Shown here: positions 17,328 to 24,697 of the stretch, in pieces | How the letters are laid out: every line of letters begins with the position of its first letter | Numbering within the stretch: the stretch's first letter is position 1 | NCBI GenBank assembly: GCA_964223495.1 | Contig: CAXQGL010000056.1 | Coordinates: 28,782 to 92,781 of the forward strand | Reading direction: 5' to 3' | DNA from: UBA8752 sp964223495 | GTDB taxonomy: Bacteria; Bacteroidota; Bacteroidia; Flavobacteriales_D; Sanyastnellaceae | DNA length: 64,000 nucleotides | The notes under the pieces: model-generated | Database searches by the model: none | Told to the model about the DNA's origin: nothing | Seen by the model: the letters and a program-made list of their open reading frames with translations, nothing else | Translations under genes and position numbers: made by a program

Positions 17328-18293
17328 TCATTCGGCGCCCATGAGGCGCCCCTCGGCCATGTCGAGCAATTGCGCTTCGGCAGTGGAGGCGGCATGGGGC
17401 ACGCCGTCATCGAATCGGCGTGATTCCACTTGACCCTCCTCATTCCTGCTGATGATCAGACTGGAACCGATGTCCGCCTTGACTTCGAATGCGACTGCCC
17501 TGCTTCCCGAGACAGGATGCAATTGCACCGGAGTACGCAGCCGGCGCTGGCCATTTCGCTTGAGCAACATGACCACTCCGGCAGCATCCACGGTACAGAT
17601 ATAGTCCTTCCTGCCTGCCCTGAGGTGGGCCATGCTCTGGATGGGGGCGCCTTTCGAAGTGTGGCGCCACCCCGGTGTGGCCTCTCCCAGTTTGCGGTGA
17701 TTCAGGATGCGGCCATCGGCCAGGCCGAACAGATAGCGTTCCTCGCCGGTCCCCTCGTAATCCACCATGGAGAATGCGGTGATGGGCACCCCGGGATTGA
17801 CCACGAAGCCCGGAATGGGCCTTCCCTCCGGATCCAGTCCGACTCCCTGTCTCGAATCCACCAACAGAAACTCCTGGGGACCATCATCATTGGCGTCGAC
17901 CAGCACTGCCCCAATCATGGGTGCATCCATGCCATGCTCCCATTCCTTTCCTCCGGACCCGGACCGGCAGGTCACATTGAAGAGGTCATCCTGCTCCAGA
18001 TAGGTCCCGGACTCGAATCGGACCACCTCTTCGGCAAAACTGAAGGTGACATCGGCCTCGGGCGTCGGATCATCCTCCCCGAGTGCGGACGTGACTTCAT
18101 GTTCCAACGCATCCTGCGCATCACCGGAATCCGCCTCGTCCACAATCAAGTCGCTTCGGGCGCCAGCATCCGTGGTCTCCTGTCCGTCCAGGAATGCCCA
18201 AGTGCCTGCACCGGCAAGGCCAAGTGCCACTGTCAACGCCATCCAGAAAATGGTGCCACCTGCGTTCATTCCAAACGAAGTTATAAGGCGCAT
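17328..18293 (-). CDS. Membrane-anchored protein of unknown function, possibly beta-propeller
   Basis: Not recognised as a named family. From the ATG at 18291-18293 (MRLITSFGMN) it has 321 residues: one membrane helix at ~12-33 (GTIFWMALTVALGLAGAGTW), an acidic low-complexity linker (~38-85), then a globular part (~95-310). The globular part has short strand pairs with acidic turns, such as GAVLVDANDDGPQEFLLVD, YLFGLADGRILNHRKLG and YICTVDAAGVVMLLKRNG. That spacing resembles FG-GAP or PQQ-like propeller blades facing the periplasm. A TTG 13 codons upstream would extend the frame but adds nothing convincing. It lies 75 bp downstream of recG on the same strand. Function is unknown. Confidence 0.7.
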   Translation of the reverse strand: MRLITSFGMNAGGTIFWMALTVALGLAGAGTWAFLDGQETTDAGARSDLIVDEADSGDAQDALEHEVTSALGEDDPTPEADVTFSFAEEVVRFESGTYLEQDDLFNVTCRSGSGGKEWEHGMDAPMIGAVLVDANDDGPQEFLLVDSRQGVGLDPEGRPIPGFVVNPGVPITAFSMVDYEGTGEERYLFGLADGRILNHRKLGEATPGWRHTSKGAPIQSMAHLRAGRKDYICTVDAAGVVMLLKRNGQRRLRTPVQLHPVSGSRAVAFEVKADIGSSLIISRNEEGQVESRRFDDGVPHAASTAEAQLLDMAEGRLMGAE

Positions 18294-18368
18294 CCGCTCA
18301 AAGGACCTTTCACTTGTAGGATTTTCACCCAATTCACTGTGGCCGCGAGAAATCGACCCCCCGCAGAA

Positions 18369-20489
18369 TCAGGAGATCCGACTCCAATCCGGACGCGCGG
18401 CCTTCAGTCGATCGACCCCGATCCGCAGCAACTTGTGTTCCGTCCTGTCCAAACCGGGATCATCATTCAAGATCCTGCGTGCCACCGCCCGCGCATCCTC
18501 AAGGAGGACGCGGTCCTTCACCAGATCGGCCACCTTGAGGTCCAATACGCCGCTCTGCTTGGTCCCCATCAGGTCTCCCGGCCCCCTCAGTTCCAGGTCC
18601 ACCTCCGCAATTTCAAAACCATCCTGGGTGCGGCACATCGTTTCCAAGCGACGCCGGGCCTCCTTGCCCAGTTCCTTGTCACTCATCAGGATGCAATAGC
18701 TCTGTGCGGCGCCTCTGCCGACGCGGCCCCTCAGCTGATGGAGCTGGCTCAGACCGAACCGCTCCGCACTCTCGATGACCATTACTGAGGCGTTGGGTAC
18801 GTTCACCCCGACTTCGATGACGGTCGTGGCCACCATGATCTGGGTCGTGCCCTCGGCAAACCGACGCATCTCCGCGTCCTTGTCCTCCGCCTTCATCCTG
18901 CCGTGCACGATGCTCAATCGATATTCCGGTGGAGGGAAATGACGGGTCAGGCTCTCGTAGCCATCCATGAGGTCCTTGTGGTCGAGCTGCGCCGACTCCT
19001 CGATGAGGGGATAGACGACGTAGATCTGACGGCCCTCGGCAATTTGCTCCCTCATGAAACCGAACACGCCGAGCCGCTGGGCATCCGTCCTGTGAACGGT
19101 CCTGATCGGTTTGCGCCCGGGAGGCAATTCATCGATCACGCTCACATCGAGGTCTCCGTATACCGTCATGCTCAATGTGCGGGGAATGGGGGTGGCGGTC
19201 ATGACCAGGATGTGTGGAGGAATGGCCGCTTTCGCCCACAGGCGGGCACGCTGTGCCACCCCGAAGCGGTGCTGCTCATCGATGACCACCAAACCGAGGT
19301 TCAAGAAGACGACGGCGGGCTCCAGCACCGCATGCGTGCCGATCAGCAGATGCACCGAGCCATCATTCAGCCCGGCCAGGATGGGCTTCCGGTCCGATGC
19401 CTTCACTGAACCCGTCAGGAGCTCCACCCTGACCGGCAGGTCCCCGAGCATTTCCCGGAATCCTTCGAAGTGCTGCTGGGCGAGGATCTCAGTGGGTGCC
19501 ATGATGCACACCTGATAGCCATTGTCCACCGCCATCAGCGCCGTCAACAGGGCCACCATGGTCTTGCCGCTGCCGACATCTCCCTGAAGCAACCGGTTCA
19601 TGTGTTTGCCGTTGCGTGTGTCTTCCCGGATCTCCCGGATGACCCGCTTCTGGGCCCCCGTGAGTTCGAAAGGAATGCGCTCGGCATAGAACCGATTGAA
19701 CATCCCACCCACCACTGAGAAGGCCGCCCCGGGCTGTTGCACCGTCTGGCGGTTGCGGTGTTCCACGAGCAACAATTGCAGAAAGAGAAACTCCTCGAAT
19801 TTCAGACGGAACCGACCCAGACGTTCGGCGTTCGCATCGGCCGGCTGGTGCACTTGCCCGAGCGCTTCGGCCAACCCCGGCATGCCGCGCAGCTGCAGGA
19901 TTTCCGGAGGCAGTGTCTCCGCAATCCAATTCCGCCCATGAAGGTCGCGCAATTGCCCGATCAGCCGCACTATGGCTTGGCCCAGTCCATTGGAATGCAG
20001 TCCGAACCGACCGAGCCGTTCGGATGAACTGTACACCGGATGCAATGCGGATGCCGATTTGGCCTCCTGAAGGGTCAGCACCTCGGGGTGCGCCATGTTG
20101 CGTCCTCCCTTGTACTCGGACACCCTGCCCCAGAGAATACAAGGCTGTCCCACGCGAAGATGGCGCGCAATCCACTGGGCCCCCTTGAACCAGACAAGGG
20201 GCAGGACATCGCCGTGCTCATCGATGAATTCCGCCTCGAGCCGACTGCCTCGCTTCTGTTTGACCTCCTTGACCTTGCGGATGGTACCGCGCAACTGTAC
20301 CTGAACCGGCCCCGGCACCGCCTCCGCCACGCGGTGGAAACGCGTCCGGTCCTCATAACGAAAAGGCAGGTGGAACAGCAGGTCTCCGCAGGTCCTGATG
20401 CCCAAGTCCGCCACGAGGGCCTCTGCCCGTTTCGGTCCGATTCCCTTGAGGAATTCGATGGGGGTTGAGGCGCTCAGGGGTTCCGGCAT
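18369..20489 (-). CDS. recG: ATP-dependent DNA helicase RecG
   Basis: Superfamily 2 helicase that regresses stalled replication forks and branch-migrates Holliday junctions. It has 706 residues, normal length. The N-terminal OB-fold wedge domain (~50-150) is followed by Walker A GDVGSGKT at 303-310, the DEQH box at 404-407 in VVIDEQHRFG, motif III MTATPIPRT, and motif VI QLRGRVGRG in the second RecA-like domain. The start LKGIGPKRAEAL is typical. ATG at 20487-20489 lies 11 bp after pdhC, and pdhC lies 12 bp after pdhA, so recG appears to be the third gene of a pyruvate dehydrogenase operon. Confidence 0.97.
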   Translation of the reverse strand: MPEPLSASTPIEFLKGIGPKRAEALVADLGIRTCGDLLFHLPFRYEDRTRFHRVAEAVPGPVQVQLRGTIRKVKEVKQKRGSRLEAEFIDEHGDVLPLVWFKGAQWIARHLRVGQPCILWGRVSEYKGGRNMAHPEVLTLQEAKSASALHPVYSSSERLGRFGLHSNGLGQAIVRLIGQLRDLHGRNWIAETLPPEILQLRGMPGLAEALGQVHQPADANAERLGRFRLKFEEFLFLQLLLVEHRNRQTVQQPGAAFSVVGGMFNRFYAERIPFELTGAQKRVIREIREDTRNGKHMNRLLQGDVGSGKTMVALLTALMAVDNGYQVCIMAPTEILAQQHFEGFREMLGDLPVRVELLTGSVKASDRKPILAGLNDGSVHLLIGTHAVLEPAVVFLNLGLVVIDEQHRFGVAQRARLWAKAAIPPHILVMTATPIPRTLSMTVYGDLDVSVIDELPPGRKPIRTVHRTDAQRLGVFGFMREQIAEGRQIYVVYPLIEESAQLDHKDLMDGYESLTRHFPPPEYRLSIVHGRMKAEDKDAEMRRFAEGTTQIMVATTVIEVGVNVPNASVMVIESAERFGLSQLHQLRGRVGRGAAQSYCILMSDKELGKEARRRLETMCRTQDGFEIAEVDLELRGPGDLMGTKQSGVLDLKVADLVKDRVLLEDARAVARRILNDDPGLDRTEHKLLRIGVDRLKAARPDWSRIS

Positions 20490-20500
20490 CGGCGCCGGAT

Positions 20501-21769
20501 TCAGGCGAGCATGCGCACGGGGTGCTCGAGCAGGGACTTCACTTCCTGCAGGAAGGCGGCACCCGTCGCACCATCCACCACACGGTGATCGCAGCTCAGG
20601 GTGAGTTTCATCACCTTGCCCGGAACGACGGCACCATCGCGCACAACGGGTACGTCACTGATGCCTCCCACGGCCAGGATGCAGGCATCCGGCGGGTTGA
20701 TGATGGCAGTGAAATCCTCGATGCCAAACATGCCGAGGTTGGAGATGGTAAAGGTGTTGCCGTCCCAATCGCTCGGTTGGAGCTTCTTGTCCCGGGCTTT
20801 GCCTGCGTATTCCTTGACCTCCGCACCAATTTCGGTAAGGGACTTGCGGTCCGCATGGCGCACCACGGGGACGAGCAATCCGTCCTCGACGGCCACGGCT
20901 ACACCGATGTGGACGTGGTCATTGGTCCGGATGAAATTGTCCATCCAAGCGCTGTTGACGGCCGGGTGCTTTTTGAGGGCCAGGGAAACCGCTTTCACGA
21001 CCATATCGTTGAAGCTGACCTTCACGCCCTCTTGGGCGTTGATGGCCTGACGGGCTTCCACCGCCGCATCCATATCCACGGACAACTTCAGGTAGAAATG
21101 CGGAGCGGTGAACTTGGACTCCGCCAACCTGCGCGCAATGGTCTTGCGCATCTGACTCACCGGATGGTCCGTGGAGGACTCCACGGCGCCCATTCCTGCT
21201 GCTGGAGCGGGAACATAGGCTTCGATGTCACGTTTGACGATGCGACCGCCTTCACCCGTGCCGACGACACGCCCAAGGTCGATGCCGCGCTCGGCCGCAA
21301 GGCGCGCTGCCAACGGGGAGGCCTTGACCTTGCCGTTGGAGGAGGGCTTCGGCACCGCCGGTGTGGCCACGATGGCCTCCACCGCAGGAGCAGGCGCCAC
21401 CGCCACGGGGGCCGGCGCAGGTGCTGGAGCAGGCGCCGGAGCTGGAGTCGGGGCAGGCGCGGGTTCTGCCGGAGCAGCTTCCGCTGTGGGCGCCTCAGCC
21501 TCCGCAGCCAAAAGCCCGGCGACGTCCTCGCCGGCCTCTCCGAGGATGGCGAGGATGCTGTCCACGGCAGCGGTTGCGCCCTTTTCCACGCCGACGTGAA
21601 GCAACACGCCATCCTGAAAGGACTCGAATTCCATGGTGGCCTTGTCGGTCTCGATCTCGGCAAGCACCTCGCCGGATTCAACCTGGTCACCCACTTTCTT
21701 GTGCCACTCCGCCACGACGCCCTCCGTCATGGTGTCGCTGAGCTTCGGCATGCGAACGATTTCTGCCAT
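20501..21769 (-). CDS. pdhC: Pyruvate dehydrogenase complex E2, dihydrolipoamide acetyltransferase
   Basis: Transfers acetyl groups from lipoyl-lysine to CoA and forms the core of the complex. It has 422 residues. There is a single lipoyl domain (1-76) with the lipoylated lysine in IETDKATME, then an Ala/Pro/Glu linker (~85-135) made of repeated Ala-Pro dipeptides. The peripheral-subunit-binding domain follows (~143-178, SPLAARLAAERGIDL...GRIVKRDI). The catalytic domain has FTISNLGMFG and the active-site histidine in SCDHRVVDG. The Ala-Pro linker makes the DNA at 21400-21460 repetitive. It follows pdhA by 12 bp. Substrate (pyruvate rather than another 2-oxo acid) is inferred from pairing with pdhA and from known gene order in Bacteroidota. 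Confidence 0.95.
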   Translation of the reverse strand: MAEIVRMPKLSDTMTEGVVAEWHKKVGDQVESGEVLAEIETDKATMEFESFQDGVLLHVGVEKGATAAVDSILAILGEAGEDVAGLLAAEAEAPTAEAAPAEPAPAPTPAPAPAPAPAPAPVAVAPAPAVEAIVATPAVPKPSSNGKVKASPLAARLAAERGIDLGRVVGTGEGGRIVKRDIEAYVPAPAAGMGAVESSTDHPVSQMRKTIARRLAESKFTAPHFYLKLSVDMDAAVEARQAINAQEGVKVSFNDMVVKAVSLALKKHPAVNSAWMDNFIRTNDHVHIGVAVAVEDGLLVPVVRHADRKSLTEIGAEVKEYAGKARDKKLQPSDWDGNTFTISNLGMFGIEDFTAIINPPDACILAVGGISDVPVVRDGAVVPGKVMKLTLSCDHRVVDGATGAAFLQEVKSLLEHPVRMLA

Positions 21770-21781
21770 CTAGGTTGTGAA

Positions 21782-22837
21782 TCAGTCTTTTACGAACGGG
21801 TAGTCGGGCGTCACATAGACGTCCTCGTACAACTCGTGCTTCTCGGGGAGGGGACTCTCCTCAGCGAATGTAATGGCATCCTCCACGATGGTCTTGACCT
21901 CCTTGTCGACTTCCTTCAACTGCGCTTCGTTCATCCAACCCTGCTCCACCAGCACCTTGGCGCAGTGGGCAATGGGATCGCGCTGCTGAAATTCTTCCAC
22001 CTCGTCCTTGGTGCGGTACTTCTGGGGATCACTCATGGAGTGGCCCTTATAGCGGTAGGTCTGGATGTCGAGCAGGTAGGGGCCCTCGCCCTTGCGGCAG
22101 TGGTCGGCTGCCCGCTTCATGGCATCGGCGACCGCTTCCGGGGACATGCCATCCACGGACTCCGCAGGCATTTCGTAGGAAGCTCCAAGCTTGGAAAGGT
22201 CCGTGACGTTGGTGGTGCGCTCCACGGACGTCCCCATGGCGTACTTGTTGTTCTCCACCACATAGATCACGGGCAACTTCCATGTCATGGCCATATTGAA
22301 CGTCTCGTGCAGCATGCCCTGGCGCGCAGCACCATCACCGAAGAAACAGACGGTGACATGATCCTCCTTGCGGTATTTGTCCGCAAAGGCGATGCCGGCC
22401 CCCAGGCCGATCTGTCCACCCACGATGCCGTGGCCACCGAACAGGTTCCGCTCCTTATCGAACATGTGCATAGAGCCTCCCTTGCCCTTGCTCGAACCCG
22501 TGCGCTTCCCATACAGCTCGGCCATCACCACCTTGGGGTCGGTACCCAGTGCCAAAGGATGGGCGTGGTCCCGGTAGGCCGTGATCACGCGATCCGTGGG
22601 GCGGATGGCTTCCACCATGCCTGCAAGCACGGCCTCCTGGCCGATGTACAGATGGCAGAATCCGCCGAATTTCTGCTGGATGTAGAGGTGTCCGCAACGC
22701 TCCTCGAAGCGGCGCATGAGCAGCATATCGCGGTGCCACTTCACATACGTGGCTTTCGGGAAGGCGGGCTTGGACGGCTTTCCGGCCGATGATTTACCCT
22801 TTCGTGTCGCCTTTTTGGCAGGCGTAGTGGTCGTCAT
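21782..22837 (-). CDS. pdhA: Pyruvate dehydrogenase E1 component, alpha subunit
   Basis: Thiamine-diphosphate-dependent decarboxylase subunit, 351 residues. The N-terminus is Lys/Ala-rich (MTTTTPAKKATRKGKSSAGK). The E1-alpha fold follows: RRFEERCGHLYI, GFCHLYIGQEA, YRDHAHPLALG, KGGSMHMF, the ThDP site GDGAARQG...NNKYAMGT, and the phosphorylation-loop-like region YRYKGHSMSDPQKYR. The ATG at 22835-22837 is chosen over an upstream open frame because a perfect -7 box lies 20 nt before it. The beta subunit gene (pdhB) is not in the window, so E1 must be completed from elsewhere. The operon continues into pdhC and recG. Confidence 0.95.
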   Translation of the reverse strand: MTTTTPAKKATRKGKSSAGKPSKPAFPKATYVKWHRDMLLMRRFEERCGHLYIQQKFGGFCHLYIGQEAVLAGMVEAIRPTDRVITAYRDHAHPLALGTDPKVVMAELYGKRTGSSKGKGGSMHMFDKERNLFGGHGIVGGQIGLGAGIAFADKYRKEDHVTVCFFGDGAARQGMLHETFNMAMTWKLPVIYVVENNKYAMGTSVERTTNVTDLSKLGASYEMPAESVDGMSPEAVADAMKRAADHCRKGEGPYLLDIQTYRYKGHSMSDPQKYRTKDEVEEFQQRDPIAHCAKVLVEQGWMNEAQLKEVDKEVKTIVEDAITFAEESPLPEKHELYEDVYVTPDYPFVKD

Positions 22838-22857
22838 GATGCCTGAATTGCAAGAAG

Positions 22858-22865
22858 CAAATATA
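22858..22865 (-). promoter_or_regulatory. -7 promoter element for pdhA-pdhC-recG
   Basis: TATATTTG on the minus strand is a perfect TAnnTTTG box. It ends 20 nt before the pdhA ATG and lies in the 55-bp gap between ispF and pdhA, so pdhA-pdhC-recG can be transcribed separately from porU-porV-ispF. Confidence 0.55.
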
Positions 22866-22892
22866 GTTCCGGATGACGGGCCCGCAGGCACC

Positions 22893-23372
22893 TCAACGGC
22901 CCAACAGGACCACCGCATGGGCGCTGATGCCCTCACCCGTACCGACAAACCCCAGCCGCTCCGTGGTCGTGGCCTTGATTCCCACGCAATCCAGGGATAT
23001 TCCGAGCAACCCTGCCATGCATTCGCGCATGCCGTCAATGTGCGGCCTCAATTTCGGGGCCTGAAGACAGATGGTGGCGTCCACATTGACCACGCTCCAA
23101 CCTTCCGTGCACACCTTGGCCACGGTTTCCCTGAGGAGGATTTTGCTGTCAATGCCCTTGTAGGCCGGGTCCGTATCCGGGAAATGTGCGCCAATGTCCC
23201 CCATGGCCCGAGCGCCGAACAAGGCATCACACACCACGTGAAGCAGCACATCCGCGTCGCTGTGGCCCACCGCGCCCACCTCCGAGGGAACCAGGATGCC
23301 GCCCAACCACAGCTCCTCCCCGGCGGCCAACTGGTGCACGTCGTAACCGTATCCTATGCGGAGGTCCGTCAT
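22893..23372 (-). CDS. ispF: 2-C-methyl-D-erythritol 2,4-cyclodiphosphate synthase
   Basis: Zinc enzyme of the MEP isoprenoid pathway, converting CDP-ME-2-phosphate to the cyclic diphosphate. It has 159 residues, normal length. The metal ligands Asp11 and His13 lie in GYGYDVHQL. HSDADVLLHVVCDALFGA follows with another histidine ligand and the family signature, then DIGAHFPDTDP and the C-terminal KATTTERLGFVGTGEGI. The ATG at 23370-23372 is used; a TTG just before it is less likely. It sits 12 bp after porV, so it is probably co-transcribed with a T9SS gene. Confidence 0.97.
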   Translation of the reverse strand: MTDLRIGYGYDVHQLAAGEELWLGGILVPSEVGAVGHSDADVLLHVVCDALFGARAMGDIGAHFPDTDPAYKGIDSKILLRETVAKVCTEGWSVVNVDATICLQAPKLRPHIDGMRECMAGLLGISLDCVGIKATTTERLGFVGTGEGISAHAVVLLGR

Positions 23373-23384
23373 CAACTGACGCCG

Positions 23385-24656
23385 TCAGAAATTGGAGGGG
23401 TCGTCATCGTCCCCTCCACCGATGACATCGTCAAAGGCCAGGCGCAATGAGAACCTCAGCGTATTGGCGAGCGGGTTCTGCTGGGTGGTCGCGATCAGAT
23501 AGCTGAGGTCGATGTCGAGCACCGTGTACTTGATTCCGGCTCCGAGCGTGATGAACTGACGGTTGCCCTTCGTGAAGTGCTCGTAGAAATACCCGCCGCG
23601 CACCGCGAAAACGCCGTTGTAGTCGTACTCGATGCCCCCCCCGAGGTTGATTTCCCTGAGCTCCTCACGCAGAATGCTGCCGGGTTCAATCAGATAGGTG
23701 CCGTCACCTTGGCGCTCGACGATGCCCGGGGCGTCATAGAAGCTCTGCAGGATGCCTGAAGCCACACCTACATTCGGGTCGTATCCGCTGACGATGATGT
23801 CGTCGTCATCGCCTTCACCGTAGGCCGGCGCAGTGGGAACCAACAACTTGTTGGCGTCCAGGGTGAAGGTCAGGTCATTGAAATCGTCGAGGAAGATGGT
23901 GGCAGCGGCCCCCGCCTTCAGGTTGGTCGGAATGAAATCGCGCTCCGCGGTCTCCGTGTAGCTCATCTTGGCGCCCACATTCGAGACGCATACACCCCAG
24001 TTCATGCGGCCATCCCGTTCCCCGAACTTGACATCGTCATTCGTGTGGAACACCCCCACATCCACGGCGACGCTTCGTCCCGGACGGCTGTCGGCCCCGA
24101 GAATATTGGTGCCGCCGGTGAGATTGGAGTGGATGTAACGCGTGGTGAATCCTCCGCTGAATCGGTCACCGAACTTCTGGGAGAAACCAAAGTCGAGTGA
24201 AAATTCGTTCGGGCTGAAGTCGCGGATGGCCGTGCCATTGACATCCGTGAACGTGATGTTGCCCAAGGAGAAATAACGCAGGGCCATGCCCACCGCCTGG
24301 CGCTTGTTGAGCTTTCTGGTGCCACTGAGGTAGGCCAGGGACATGTCGTCGACCAATTGCCTCAGCCAAGGAGCATAACCCATGTGCGCCTCGAAGGTCT
24401 GGTCCGTGAAGGCCATGCGCGCGGGGTTCCAAGCCATCGCCGTACCGTCCGGAGTCAGCGCCACGCCGGCATCGCCGAGCGCACCGCTCCGGCTGTCCGG
24501 CGCAATCATCAGGAACGGCACCGCCGTCGTGATGGTGTTCAATTGGAGCTGTTCGGCCGTCTCGATCTGCGTCAATTGGGCCTTGAGCGCCTGTGGCGAC
24601 AAGGCAAAGGCACCGATGAAAAGGGCCATGTGGATGGGAAAATTCCTGAAATCCAT
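23385..24656 (-). CDS. porV: Type IX secretion outer-membrane protein PorV (LptO)
   Basis: Outer-membrane beta-barrel of the FadL-like PorV family. It shuttles cargo from the translocon to the sortase PorU in the T9SS attachment complex. It has 423 residues from the ATG at 24654-24656 (MDFRNFPIHM), with a signal peptide ending near ALKAQ. The mature start has the family hallmark VPFLMIAPDSRSGALGDAGVAL followed by AMAWNPARMAF. Alternating amphipathic strands and YAPWLRQLVDDMSLAYLSG are also typical. An in-frame GTG or TTG further 5' is ignored because the signal peptide starts here. A -7-like box lies 9 nt upstream. It lies 41 bp after porU. The genes porV and porU are adjacent in known T9SS genomes. 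Confidence 0.95.
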   Translation of the reverse strand: MDFRNFPIHMALFIGAFALSPQALKAQLTQIETAEQLQLNTITTAVPFLMIAPDSRSGALGDAGVALTPDGTAMAWNPARMAFTDQTFEAHMGYAPWLRQLVDDMSLAYLSGTRKLNKRQAVGMALRYFSLGNITFTDVNGTAIRDFSPNEFSLDFGFSQKFGDRFSGGFTTRYIHSNLTGGTNILGADSRPGRSVAVDVGVFHTNDDVKFGERDGRMNWGVCVSNVGAKMSYTETAERDFIPTNLKAGAAATIFLDDFNDLTFTLDANKLLVPTAPAYGEGDDDDIIVSGYDPNVGVASGILQSFYDAPGIVERQGDGTYLIEPGSILREELREINLGGGIEYDYNGVFAVRGGYFYEHFTKGNRQFITLGAGIKYTVLDIDLSYLIATTQQNPLANTLRFSLRLAFDDVIGGGDDDDPSNF

Positions 24657-24665
24657 GGGTGTGGG

Positions 24666-24673
24666 CGAAAGTA
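24666..24673 (-). promoter_or_regulatory. Candidate -7 promoter element for porV
   Basis: TACTTTCG on the minus strand matches five of six fixed positions of TAnnTTTG and ends 9 nt before the porV ATG in the 41-bp porU-porV gap. It would allow porV to be made independently of porU with almost no leader. Confidence 0.3.
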
Positions 24674-24697
24674 CTACGAGCGTGCGGATATAATGGT

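Noticed and set aside
21400..21460. Short tandem DNA repeat rich in GGCGCAGG/GGAGC units
   Set aside because: It is simply the coding sequence of the Ala-Pro linker of the E2 subunit, not an independent repeat or CRISPR.
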